Positions 1 through 5,856 of a stretch of 9,815 bases of DNA are shown piece after piece. How positions within the stretch are numbered: the stretch's first letter is position 1; each line of letters begins with the position of its first letter. The position numbers and the translations under genes are program-made. Origin of the DNA: an uncultured beta proteobacterium (GTDB taxonomy: Bacteria; Pseudomonadota; Gammaproteobacteria; Burkholderiales; Rhodocyclaceae); the NCBI GenBank assembly GCA_903933395.1, contig CAIZKA010000121.1:1-9815 (forward strand), given 5' to 3'. The notes beneath the pieces are model-generated. The model did no database searches, had not been told where the DNA came from, and saw only the letters and a program-made list of their open reading frames with translations.

Positions 1-521
1 ACCTGCCGACCGCCGGAGAGGTCGCGCTGTTCGACCGCTCCTGGTACAACCGCGCCGGCGTCGAGCGCGTAATGGGCTTTTGCAACGAGACCGAGTACGA
101 GGAATTCATGCGCCAGACGCCGGAGTTCGAACGCACGCTGGTCCGAAGCGGCGTGCACCTGATCAAGTTCTGGTTCTCCGTGTCGCGACCCGAACAGCGG
201 CGCCGGTTCAAGGAACGCGAATCCCATCCGCTCAAGCAGTGGAAACTGTCGCCGATCGACCTCGCCTCGCTCGACAAGTGGGAGGACTACACCAAGGCCA
301 AGGAAGCGATGTTCTTCCACACCGACACGGCCGATGCGCCATGGACCGTGATCAAGTCGGACTGCAAGAAGCGCGCGCGACTCAACGCCCTGCGCTACAT
401 CCTGCACAAGCTGCCCTACACCAACAAGGACGTGACGCAGATCGGCCCGCTCGACACGCTGCTGGTCGGCCGCGCCAACATCGTCTATGAGCGAGGCGAG
501 AACCGCGGCGCACTACTTTGA
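1..521 (+). CDS. ppk2: Polyphosphate kinase 2 (PPK2), 3' part, 5' truncated by window
   Basis: This is the C-terminal ~172 residues of a PPK2-family enzyme, which transfers phosphate between polyphosphate and nucleoside diphosphates in the cytoplasm. The open frame enters from the window edge (first full codon at position 3), so the N-terminus and the P-loop are missing. What is visible is highly diagnostic: the Walker B/lid entry VALFDRSWYNRAGVERVMGF, the lid segment with SRPEQRRRFKER and KQWKLSPIDL, and the closing VGRANIVYERGE. The pattern fits single-domain class I PPK2, known for polyP-driven ADP to ATP conversion (or GDP to GTP); the exact nucleotide preference cannot be read here. The internal ATG at 72 is not the start, because conserved sequence continues upstream of it. 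The stop at 519-521 lies 19 bases before the next gene's start, so co-transcription with paiB is possible. Confidence 0.93.
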   Translation, partial: LPTAGEVALFDRSWYNRAGVERVMGFCNETEYEEFMRQTPEFERTLVRSGVHLIKFWFSVSRPEQRRRFKERESHPLKQWKLSPIDLASLDKWEDYTKAKEAMFFHTDTADAPWTVIKSDCKKRARLNALRYILHKLPYTNKDVTQIGPLDTLLVGRANIVYERGENRGALL

Positions 522-528
522 AGCTTTG

Positions 529-534
529 AAGGAG
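529..534 (+). promoter_or_regulatory. Ribosome binding site deciding the paiB-like start
   Basis: AAGGAG sits 6 bases before the ATG at 541. An in-frame upstream ATG at 487 lies inside the ppk2 coding end and has no such site. This and the family's usual MY-x-P N-terminus fix the start at 541. Confidence 0.7.
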
Positions 535-540
535 CCCCCG

Positions 541-1176
541 ATGTACCTGCCCGGCCATTTTGCTGAAACCCGCGTCGAGGTGCTGCACGACCTGATGCGC
601 GAGCATCCCTTCGCCACGCTGGTGGCGAATGGCGATGACGGCCTGAGTGCGAACCATCTTCCGCTGCACCTCGCCGCGGGGATCGGTGCGCACGGGGCGC
701 TGCAGGGCCATGTCGCGCGCGCCAATCCGCTGTGGCGGCAGGCGGCGGACAGCGAAGTGCTGGTGATCTTCCACGGCCCGCAGGCCTATGTCACACCCTC
801 GTGGTACGAGACCAAGCGCGCCGACGGCAAGGCGGTGCCAACCTGGAACTACGTCGTGGTCCATGCCCGCGGCCGCCTGCGCGCCATCGACGATCCGGCC
901 TGGCTGCGCGAACAGCTGGAAATCCTGGTCGAGCGCCACGAAGGCCCGCTGCCCGAACCCTGGCACATCGCCGACGCGCCGGCCGACTACATCGACAAGA
1001 TGCTAGCCGCGATCGTCGGCATCGAGATCGTCATCAGCGAACTCACCGGCAAATGGAAAGTCAGCCAGAACCAGCCCGGCGTCAATCGCGCCGGCGTGGT
1101 CGCCGGGCTGCGCGGGCAGGGAACCGACGACGCACGAGCGATCGCGGCGCTCGTCGCCGGCATTCCGCCCCGATGA
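541..1176 (+). CDS. paiB: PaiB-family FMN-binding (split-barrel) protein
   Basis: A 211-residue protein with the layout of the PaiB/FMN-binding split-barrel family: N-terminal MYLPGHF (family: MYxPxHF), the ANHLPL segment (~37-42), the core FHGPQAYVTPSWY (77-89), VPTWNYVVVHARG (99-111), and the C-terminal IVGIEIVISELTGKWKVSQN (~158-177). PaiB of Bacillus subtilis was described as a negative regulator of sporulation and degradative enzymes. In proteobacteria these proteins bind flavin, and their physiological role is unclear, so the regulator label should be treated as a family name and not as a shown function. The length is normal for the family. The stop overlaps the next start (ATGA, 1173-1176), so translation is probably coupled to the MidA-like gene. 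Confidence 0.9.
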   Translation: MYLPGHFAETRVEVLHDLMREHPFATLVANGDDGLSANHLPLHLAAGIGAHGALQGHVARANPLWRQAADSEVLVIFHGPQAYVTPSWYETKRADGKAVPTWNYVVVHARGRLRAIDDPAWLREQLEILVERHEGPLPEPWHIADAPADYIDKMLAAIVGIEIVISELTGKWKVSQNQPGVNRAGVVAGLRGQGTDDARAIAALVAGIPPR

Positions 1177-2366
1177 TTCAGCAGCCGGCCGACCTGCCCG
1201 AACCCTCGCCCGACGCGCGCGCGGCCAGCGCGGCACTTTCGCGCATGATCGCCGCCGAGATCGACGCCCGCGGCGGCTGGATTTCCTTCGCTCGCTATAT
1301 GGAGCTCGCGCTGTATGCCCCGGGCCTCGGCTATTACTCGGGCGGCTCGCACAAGTTCGGCGGCCAGCACAGCGGGGGAGATTTCCTCACCGCGCCGGAA
1401 CTGACGCCGCTGTTCGCCGGTGCACTGGCGCGGCAGGTGGCGCAGGTGCTGGCCGCTTCGAGCCCGCAGGTGATCGAAGCCGGCGCCGGCAGCGGGCGGC
1501 TGGCGGCGGACCTCCTGCCGGCGCTGGCGGCTCTGGATTGCCTGCCCGGGCGCTACCGCATCCTCGAACTCTCCGGCGAATTGCGCGCGCGGCAGCAGGC
1601 GACGCTGGCCGAGCGGGCGCCAGCTTTCGCCGATCGCGTCGAATGGCTGGACGAGCTGCCGCAGCGCTTTTCCGGCTGCCTGGTCGGCAACGAACTGCTC
1701 GACGCGATGCCGACCCACGCGCTGCGCTGGAGCGACGACGATGAAACACCCGCCGTATTCGAGCGCGGCGTCGGGCTCGAGGGCGGATTGCTGGTGACCG
1801 CCGAACGTCCGGCCGCTGGCGCGCTGCTGGCCGCCGCGCAGGCGCTCGGCGTGCAGGGGGCGTATCGCAGCGAGATCAACCTCGCGGCCCGCTCCTGGGT
1901 GTCCGAACTGGCGCGGCGCCTGGAAAAAGGCGCGCTGCTGCTGATCGACTACGGGCTGCCGCGCCACGAGCTTTACCACGCACTGCGCGAAGGCGGCACG
2001 CTGCGCTGCCACTACCGGCATCGCGTGCATGACGAACCGTTCTGGTTTCCCGGCCTGTCCGACATCACCTCGCACGTCGATTTCACCGCCGTGGCCGAAG
2101 CCGGCTTCGATGCCGGGCTGGACGTGATGGGCTTCACCAGCCAGGCCAACTTCCTGCTCAACTGCGGCATCGGCGACTTGCTGCAGGACGGGAAAGTCGG
2201 CGTCGGCGATACGGCGGGCGCAGACGACCTGCGCGCGCGCGGCGCCGTGAATGTGCTCATCTCGCCCAACGAAATGGGCGAACTGTTCAAGGTGATCGCT
2301 CTCGGGCGCGGCGTGCCCGGGCCCCTGCTCGGCTTCGCGCGCGCCGACCGCGTACATGCCTTGTAA
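1173..2366 (+). CDS. MidA-family SAM-dependent methyltransferase (NDUFAF7-like)
   Basis: A 397-residue protein of the MidA/DUF185 family, class I methyltransferases whose eukaryotic member NDUFAF7 dimethylates an arginine of the complex I subunit NDUFS2. Visible motifs: GDFLTAPELTPLF (~69-81), the SAM-binding glycine loop EAGAGSGRLA (102-111), GNELLDAMP (172-180), LLLIDYG (256-261) and PGLSDITSHVDF (~293-304), all in the family order. The long frame continues further upstream, but that part lies inside paiB in another frame. The ATG at 1173 makes a 4-base overlap with the paiB stop, and the protein begins in the normal place from it. It is probably cytoplasmic and may act on respiratory complex I, by analogy only; no nuo genes are in the window. 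The bacterial substrate is not established. Confidence 0.92.
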   Translation: MIQQPADLPEPSPDARAASAALSRMIAAEIDARGGWISFARYMELALYAPGLGYYSGGSHKFGGQHSGGDFLTAPELTPLFAGALARQVAQVLAASSPQVIEAGAGSGRLAADLLPALAALDCLPGRYRILELSGELRARQQATLAERAPAFADRVEWLDELPQRFSGCLVGNELLDAMPTHALRWSDDDETPAVFERGVGLEGGLLVTAERPAAGALLAAAQALGVQGAYRSEINLAARSWVSELARRLEKGALLLIDYGLPRHELYHALREGGTLRCHYRHRVHDEPFWFPGLSDITSHVDFTAVAEAGFDAGLDVMGFTSQANFLLNCGIGDLLQDGKVGVGDTAGADDLRARGAVNVLISPNEMGELFKVIALGRGVPGPLLGFARADRVHAL

Positions 2367-2383
2367 TCAAGTACAAATTTTCG

Positions 2384-2389
2384 AAGGAG
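2384..2389 (+). promoter_or_regulatory. Ribosome binding site of the MliC-like lipoprotein gene
   Basis: AAGGAG, 6 bases before the ATG at 2396, in an A-rich stretch that stands out from its GC-rich surroundings. It supports the start giving a complete lipoprotein signal peptide. Confidence 0.65.
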
Positions 2390-2395
2390 CAAAAA

Positions 2396-2785
2396 ATGCA
2401 AACAAGACTGACGGGCGCGAGCCTGACCGCCATCGCCCTGCTGCTGGCCGGCTGCGGCGACATGAGCCTCAAAAAGTACAACCCGTTCGGCGACGGCAGC
2501 GCCCCGGAACGCTCACGCGTACCGGCCAATGCGACCGAATACCAGTGCGCCGGCGGCAAGCGCCTTTACATCCGCATGCTCGATGGCGGCGAGGCCATCT
2601 GGCTGATCCTGGCGGAACGCGAATTGCGGCTGGAACGGATCGGCTCCAGCCAGCGCTACAGCAAGGGCAACACGATACTGAGCCTCAACGGCAACGAGGC
2701 CGGATTTGCCGACGGCTCGGCGACGCCGCCCTACTCCGGCTGCAAGACGGGCGGCAGCGAGACGCCGGCGCCGGCAGTCAAGTAG
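2396..2785 (+). CDS. MliC-like outer-membrane lipoprotein (C-type lysozyme inhibitor family)
   Basis: A 129-residue protein. The N-terminus is a lipoprotein signal peptide with lipobox LLAG-C; the lipidated cysteine is residue 20. Residue +2 is Gly, not Asp, which favours sorting to the outer membrane. After a linker, residues ~48-118 resemble the MliC/PliC domain: YQCAGGKRLYIRMLDGGEAIWL, LRLERI, YSKGNTILSLNGNEAGF and a closing YSGCK. Cys51 and Cys116 probably form the family's disulfide. MliC proteins bind and inhibit C-type lysozymes from the periplasmic side; whether this one does is an inference. It lies 29 bases after the MidA-like gene on the same strand and may be read through from it, but its own good ribosome binding site suggests independent translation. 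It converges with the minus-strand gene ending at 2793. Confidence 0.78.
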   Translation: MQTRLTGASLTAIALLLAGCGDMSLKKYNPFGDGSAPERSRVPANATEYQCAGGKRLYIRMLDGGEAIWLILAERELRLERIGSSQRYSKGNTILSLNGNEAGFADGSATPPYSGCKTGGSETPAPAVK

Positions 2786-2805
2786 GCCCGCCTCAGAGGC
2801 AGGCC
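2785..2805. terminator. Hairpin across the convergent junction of the lipoprotein and zinc-ribbon genes
   Basis: GGCC-C-GCCT, loop CAG, AGGC-A-GGCC: two 4-bp stem blocks separated by one C/A mismatch. The hairpin starts on the last base of the lipoprotein stop codon and covers the stop codon of the minus-strand gene. There is no T run on either side, so it would be a weak bidirectional terminator at best. The GCAGGCCTGC palindrome at 2799-2808 overlaps it. Confidence 0.4.
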
Positions 2806-2969
2806 TGCTCCAGGGCCTTCTCGCACTTTTCGCAGAAGCCGTCCTCGTCCACCGGACCGGGCGACCCGCAGCGGCGGCACACCACCGGCGCAGGCGCCTG
2901 CGGCTGTTCCGGCGCCGGCTTTTTGACGCGCGGCTTTGCCGGACCCGATCCCTTGCGCGCTGCATTCAT
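2793..2969 (-). CDS. Small zinc-ribbon protein (two CxxC pairs), function unknown
   Basis: A 58-residue protein. The N-terminal half is basic and rich in Pro and Ala (residues 1-29). The C-terminal half carries CRRC (31-34) and CEKC (46-49) separated by 11 residues, the layout of a minimal zinc ribbon able to bind one Zn. A further Cys57 is next to the C-terminus. No signal peptide is seen, so it is presumably cytoplasmic. The ATG at 2969 overlaps the stop of the upstream gene as ATGA (2966-2969), implying translational coupling. The frame runs further upstream, but that part lies inside the coupled gene. I do not recognise a named family. Confidence 0.65.
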   Translation of the reverse strand: MNAARKGSGPAKPRVKKPAPEQPQAPAPVVCRRCGSPGPVDEDGFCEKCEKALEQACL

Positions 2970-3439
2970 TCGCAGTCCGCCCTGCAGCTTGCCGGGTCGG
3001 CGGCGCAGTTCGCGCCGGCATCGACCCTGCATTCCGCGCGCGTGCGCCAGGTGAAGCTGATGCCGTCGCCGTAGCTGCAAACGAGCTGCGTGATCTTGCC
3101 CTGCTTGCCGACCTTGATCGCGGCAGCCCTGGCGCCCTTGAGCTTGCCTGCCGGCAGGTCGCAGGAGACATAGGCATTGAAAACCCCGTCGCCCGATTCC
3201 CATAGCGCGACGTTCTTCAAGGCCCGATAGAGCCGGTAATCGGTGCACACGTCGGTTTCGCCCTTATAGGCCTTGGTGTCGTCGCTGCAAAATCCGGCGT
3301 AGGTGTATCTGAGCTCCTCCTCGGCAGGACAGGCGCCGACCTGCACCGCCTGCGCCAGGTTGGGGCAGGTGACGGTTGCGGCAAAGGCAAGGGGCGGTGC
3401 CCCGAGCAGAAACAAAACAGCCAACTGGTTCAACTTCAT
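2966..3439 (-). CDS. Secreted cysteine-rich protein, function unknown
   Basis: A 157-residue protein with a clear Sec signal peptide (MKLNQ, a hydrophobic core AVLFLLGAPPLAF, and AFA|ATV cleavage near residue 20). The mature part holds ten cysteines (25, 37, 51, 65, 93, 121, 137, 145, 152, 156), an even number that fits five disulfides in the periplasm. The start at 3439 is chosen because it gives the complete signal peptide and has GGAG 9 bases upstream. The longer in-frame extension to 3538 only translates the REP-like repeat. The CP near the mature N-terminus, the W80-ESGDGVFNAYVSC segment and the late LVCSYGDG vaguely recall DUF3757-type secreted proteins, but this is not secure. Its stop is coupled to the zinc-ribbon gene. 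Confidence 0.72.
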   Translation of the reverse strand: MKLNQLAVLFLLGAPPLAFAATVTCPNLAQAVQVGACPAEEELRYTYAGFCSDDTKAYKGETDVCTDYRLYRALKNVALWESGDGVFNAYVSCDLPAGKLKGARAAAIKVGKQGKITQLVCSYGDGISFTWRTRAECRVDAGANCAADPASCRADCE

Positions 3440-3484
3440 CGGGTGATTCTCCGGCAAGGGATGAGTAATCACGTCATGTTTCGT

Positions 3485-3570
3485 CCCCGGATCAGGTCCG
3501 GGGCAGGCTATTCCGGCGAACGCCGGAATCCAGAACAATCATGGCACTGGACACCGGCTTTCGCCGGTGT
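3485..3570. repeat. Cluster of three REP-like palindromes (BIME-like)
   Basis: Three successive stem-loops lie in the 176-base gap between the minus-strand genes starting at 3439 and ending at 3616. The first is CCCCGGA, loop TCAGG, TCCGGGG (3485-3503). The second is ATTCCGGCG, loop AA, CGCCGGAAT (3510-3529), followed by CCAG. The third is preceded by CTGG: ACACCGGC, loop TTTC, GCCGGTGT (3551-3570). The second and third are in opposite orientation (CCAG facing CTGG), the doublet layout of bacterial interspersed mosaic elements. From general knowledge, near-identical palindromes are dispersed in many proteobacterial genomes. They could also stop transcription of the LysR gene (from the right) or limit read-through into it. 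No transposase is present. Confidence 0.7.
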
Positions 3571-3615
3571 GACGGCATATTCAGCGCTTCCTAAGGATTA
3601 AAAAACGGCGGCGGC

Positions 3616-4515
3616 TCACTTTACCTGACTCGCGAGCCATTGCCGGAACGGCTCCACCGCCGGATTCGCCGCCGCCCGGGCTGACAGCAGCAGGTAGTAG
3701 GCGCGCGGATTGGCAAAGCGCTGCGGCAGCGGCGCCACCAGCTTGCCTTGCTGCAAGAGGTCGGCTACCAGCGCCAGCGTGGCCAGCGCCACGCCCTGGC
3801 CGTCGACCGCCGCACGCACGGTCGGCTCGTACTGGTTGAAGGCGATGCTGCCCGCCGGACGCAGGTCGGCGACGCCGGCCATCTCCAGCCAGGCCGGCCA
3901 GGACAGCCACGGCCGGCGCTGGTCGGCATCCTCATAGACGAGCAGGACATGACGGGCGAGGTCGGCCGGCTTCGCCAGCGGCCCGGCGCTTTTCAGCAGG
4001 GCCGGGCTGGCCACCGGCAGCACCGTGTCGCCGAAGAGGCGCAGCGCCGTCGCCGGGGCGTCGCGGTCCTGCAGGTAGCGAACCGCCGCATCGAAGCGCC
4101 CGCGTTCGAGATCGACCAGGCGCGTATCGGCGGAAATGCGGATGTCGATACCGGGATGATGGCGGCGGAAATCCGCCAGGCGCGGGATCAGCCAGAAGCT
4201 GGCGAAGGCCTGGGTCGTCGCCAGCGTCACGGTCGGCTCCTCGCCGCCGCGCAGTTCCACCGCGGCCGCGCGCAGTTCGGCGAAGGCGCTCGCGGTGGCG
4301 CGCTGCAGGCGCTCGCCCGCCGCGGTGAGCACCAGCGCGCGCGTCTTGCGCTCGAAGAGGCGTACCGCCAGCGCCGACTCCAGGGCGATGACCTGCTTGC
4401 TCACGGCCGACTGGGTCACGAACAACTCCGCGGCGGCACGGGTGAAGCTCAGGTGGCGCGCGGCGGCATCGAAGGCGCGCAGGGCGTCGAGCGGCGGCAG
4501 ATCGTTCTTATTCAT
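3616..4515 (-). CDS. LysR-family transcriptional regulator, GcvA type
   Basis: A 299-residue protein of full LysR length. Residues ~8-67 form the winged helix-turn-helix: LPPLDALRAFDAAARHLSF, AAAELFVTQSAVSKQV and LFERKTRALVLTAAGE, the typical opening of the GcvA subgroup. Residues ~93-295 are the periplasmic-binding-like effector domain (VTLATTQAFASFWLIPRL, then DLERGRFDAAVRY). GcvA itself controls glycine cleavage genes, but the subgroup is large and no gcv gene is near, so the effector and regulon are unknown. It is divergent from the DUF2917 gene with 94 bases between the start codons. LysR regulators commonly control such a divergent neighbour, making it the first candidate target. Confidence 0.93.
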   Translation of the reverse strand: MNKNDLPPLDALRAFDAAARHLSFTRAAAELFVTQSAVSKQVIALESALAVRLFERKTRALVLTAAGERLQRATASAFAELRAAAVELRGGEEPTVTLATTQAFASFWLIPRLADFRRHHPGIDIRISADTRLVDLERGRFDAAVRYLQDRDAPATALRLFGDTVLPVASPALLKSAGPLAKPADLARHVLLVYEDADQRRPWLSWPAWLEMAGVADLRPAGSIAFNQYEPTVRAAVDGQGVALATLALVADLLQQGKLVAPLPQRFANPRAYYLLLSARAAANPAVEPFRQWLASQVK

Positions 4516-4609
4516 TCCATTTACTCATGCGTGTCAGGCCGCGATGTCGTTGGTCAAGGCCGCGCCCGGAGCCAATACTTCGCTCATCGCCACGAACCGG
4601 AGAAACATC
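4516..4609. promoter_or_regulatory. Divergent promoter region between the LysR and DUF2917 genes
   Basis: This 94-base gap separates two divergent starts and must hold both promoters unless transcription enters from elsewhere. The most AT-rich part is next to the LysR start (4510-4535). I found no convincing T-N11-A LysR box and no strong -35/-10 pair. GGAG at 4599-4602, 7 bases before the ATG at 4610, is the DUF2917 ribosome binding site. Confidence 0.45.
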
Positions 4610-4954
4610 ATGAATGCCCCAATTTCACTTGCTTCGCTACTCATCTGCCAGCCGCCTGAAGTGCGTCGGGCGGCATTCGCGGCGCGGCCTGCCGCGGCCC
4701 CCGCCAGGAATGCTACAGAATTCCACACAGGAATGCACGCACCGCACCGCGAACAGTTCCTGGCGAAGCGCCAACTGCTCGCCCTGCCCGATGCGGACGC
4801 GACGCTGGCCTGCCTCGAAGGAGAACTCTGGCTCACCCGCGAGGGCGACAGCGAGGATCATATCCTCGGCCCGGGCGGCAGCTTCGCCGTCCGCCGCGGC
4901 GACCGTGCCGCGGTGCAGGCCTTGCAGCCTAGCCGGCTGCGGCTAAGCGCCTGA
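4610..4954 (+). CDS. DUF2917 domain protein
   Basis: A 114-residue protein. Residues ~1-45 are Ala/Pro-rich and variable. Residues ~55-112 match the DUF2917 pattern seen in beta- and gammaproteobacteria: LLALPDADATLACLEGELWL, TREGDSEDHILGPGGSF and the close RRGDRAAVQALQPSRLRL, a small cupin-like beta fold with the hallmark G-x-LW-x-T-x-EGD-x-xD-x-x-L-x-PG. The function of the family is not known. The start at 4610 has a GGAG ribosome binding site. It is divergent from a GcvA-type LysR gene, a pairing I recall as common for this family, and its 3' end overlaps the convergent thioesterase by 12 bases. Confidence 0.82.
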   Translation: MNAPISLASLLICQPPEVRRAAFAARPAAAPARNATEFHTGMHAPHREQFLAKRQLLALPDADATLACLEGELWLTREGDSEDHILGPGGSFAVRRGDRAAVQALQPSRLRLSA

Positions 4955-5425
4955 AACCATCAGGCGCTCGAGACAGGCGCGAATCTGCGCCGGCATCGGC
5001 GTCGGGCGGTCATCCGTGCGGGCGACGAAAACATGCACGAACCAGCCTGTCGCCGCCGGCGTGTTGTCGCCCTGCGGAAACAGCGCGATCTCGTAGCGCA
5101 CCGAAGAATTGCCCAGGTGCGCCACGCGCAGGCCGGCGTCGATGATCTCGGGAAAGGCCAGCGGCGCCAGGTAGCGGCACTGCGATTCGACGCAGTAGCC
5201 GATGGCCGCACCGTCGAGAATATCCAGGCCGCCTTCGCGGATCAGATACTCGTTGATGACGGTGTCGAAGTAGCTGTAATAGACGACGTTATTGACGTGG
5301 CCGTAGACATCGTTGTCCATCCAGCGCGTGGGGATGGCGAGGAAATGCGGAAAGTCGGAGCGGCCCGGCAGGGGCGCGGCGGAAGCTTTGGTGTCTGTAA
5401 CGGCGGGCGTGGATGGGGGGCTCAT
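4943..5425 (-). CDS. Acyl-CoA thioesterase, 4HBT/YbgC-like hotdog fold
   Basis: A 160-residue single-hotdog protein. The motif RWMDNDVYGHVNNVVYYSYFD (residues 34-54) is the D-x-D-x-x-GHVNN active-site signature of the 4-hydroxybenzoyl-CoA thioesterase family, with D37/D39 as likely catalytic acid and H43 at the CoA thioester. It continues with VESQCRYLAPLAFPEII and ATGWFVHVFVARTDDRPTPM. Such enzymes hydrolyse acyl-CoA thioesters in the cytoplasm; the acyl substrate cannot be told. Residues 1-25 are low-complexity and outside the domain. ATG at 5425 is chosen over a TTG at 5464; neither has a strong ribosome binding site. It lies 66 bases downstream of the small acidic gene on the same strand, perhaps co-transcribed. 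Confidence 0.88.
   Translation of the reverse strand: MSPPSTPAVTDTKASAAPLPGRSDFPHFLAIPTRWMDNDVYGHVNNVVYYSYFDTVINEYLIREGGLDILDGAAIGYCVESQCRYLAPLAFPEIIDAGLRVAHLGNSSVRYEIALFPQGDNTPAATGWFVHVFVARTDDRPTPMPAQIRACLERLMVSGA
4946..4968. terminator. Perfect hairpin across the convergent DUF2917/thioesterase junction
   Basis: AGCGCCTGA (4946-4954), loop AACCA, TCAGGCGCT (4960-4968): a perfect 9-bp stem. The DUF2917 stop codon is the last three bases of the left arm, and the thioesterase stop (4943-4945) lies directly outside it. No T run follows on either strand. It is probably a compact bidirectional termination or mRNA-stability hairpin. Confidence 0.55.
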
Positions 5426-5491
5426 CGTGCGCTTCAGGAAAGTCGAAGCGCGCGATGATACCAAGACGGCATCAGCGGATGGCGCGAACGC

Positions 5492-5704
5492 TCACTGCTG
5501 GTTGCGGTACATCGCGGCGAGAAATGCATCGGCGGCTTCGGCGTCAACTTCACGCTGCGTCGCTGCCCGATGCTGGACTTCCTGCAGGCCGAGCTGAAGC
5601 TCGGGGCTGGCAGGGGTCCACTCGGCGTTGAGGTCGTCGTCCTCGAACGCTCCGAATTCATCCTCGATGAGTTTGCCTGTGCTCATGTCCATCACCATTA
5701 ACAT
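5492..5704 (-). CDS. Small acidic protein, function unknown
   Basis: A 70-residue protein starting MLMVMDMSTGKLIEDEF. It has about 15 Asp/Glu against 4 Lys/Arg, concentrated in EDDDLNAEW near residues 21-29, then a Gln/Glu/Ala-rich part that could be helical, ending FLAAMYRNQQ. It has no signal peptide or membrane segment. GGGAG 6 bases before the ATG (5704) is a strong ribosome binding site and the main support for the start and for this being a gene; the much longer in-frame extension upstream is antisense noise over ampG. It sits 152 bases downstream of ampG and 66 bases upstream of the thioesterase on the same strand. I do not recognise its family. Confidence 0.68.
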   Translation of the reverse strand: MLMVMDMSTGKLIEDEFGAFEDDDLNAEWTPASPELQLGLQEVQHRAATQREVDAEAADAFLAAMYRNQQ

Positions 5705-5856
5705 CGCCGTCTCCCGTTGTGGAACCGTGCGCCTCAGAGGATATAACGCCACCCGCAGACAAAAGTTGAATGAAACCTCAAATTTCTGCAAAGCTGTTGT
5801 TTTGGCACCACGAAGCCCGCCGCCACGGACTTTGACCCTGGCCATAACATTGGCAT
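5705..5856 (-). promoter_or_regulatory. Intergenic region downstream of ampG with possible promoter for the acidic-protein gene
   Basis: This 152-base gap is more AT-rich than its surroundings around 5740-5810. On the minus strand a TTATAT at 5742-5747 could be a -10, with a weak TTCAAC 18 bases upstream. This is only a plausible promoter. A short GCCA/TGGC stem lies directly after the ampG stop, but there is no clear terminator. Confidence 0.3.

Noticed and set aside
487..540. Earlier ATG for the paiB-like gene
   Set aside because: It lies in the end of ppk2, lacks a ribosome binding site, and adds residues outside the family; AAGGAG precedes the ATG at 541.
987..2357. Long minus-strand open frame (456 codons) opposite the MidA-like gene
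   Set aside because: Arg/Gln/His-rich shadow of a GC-rich gene, with no recognisable domain, while the plus strand encodes a full conserved protein.
3440..3538. N-terminal extension of the secreted cysteine-rich protein (FWIPAFAGI...)
   Set aside because: It is the translation of the REP-like palindromes, a common false extension; the signal peptide starts at 3439.
3595..3610. T6 run after the LysR gene as an intrinsic terminator
   Set aside because: The preceding GCCGCCGCCG has no nearby complementary arm, so no stem forms directly before the T run.
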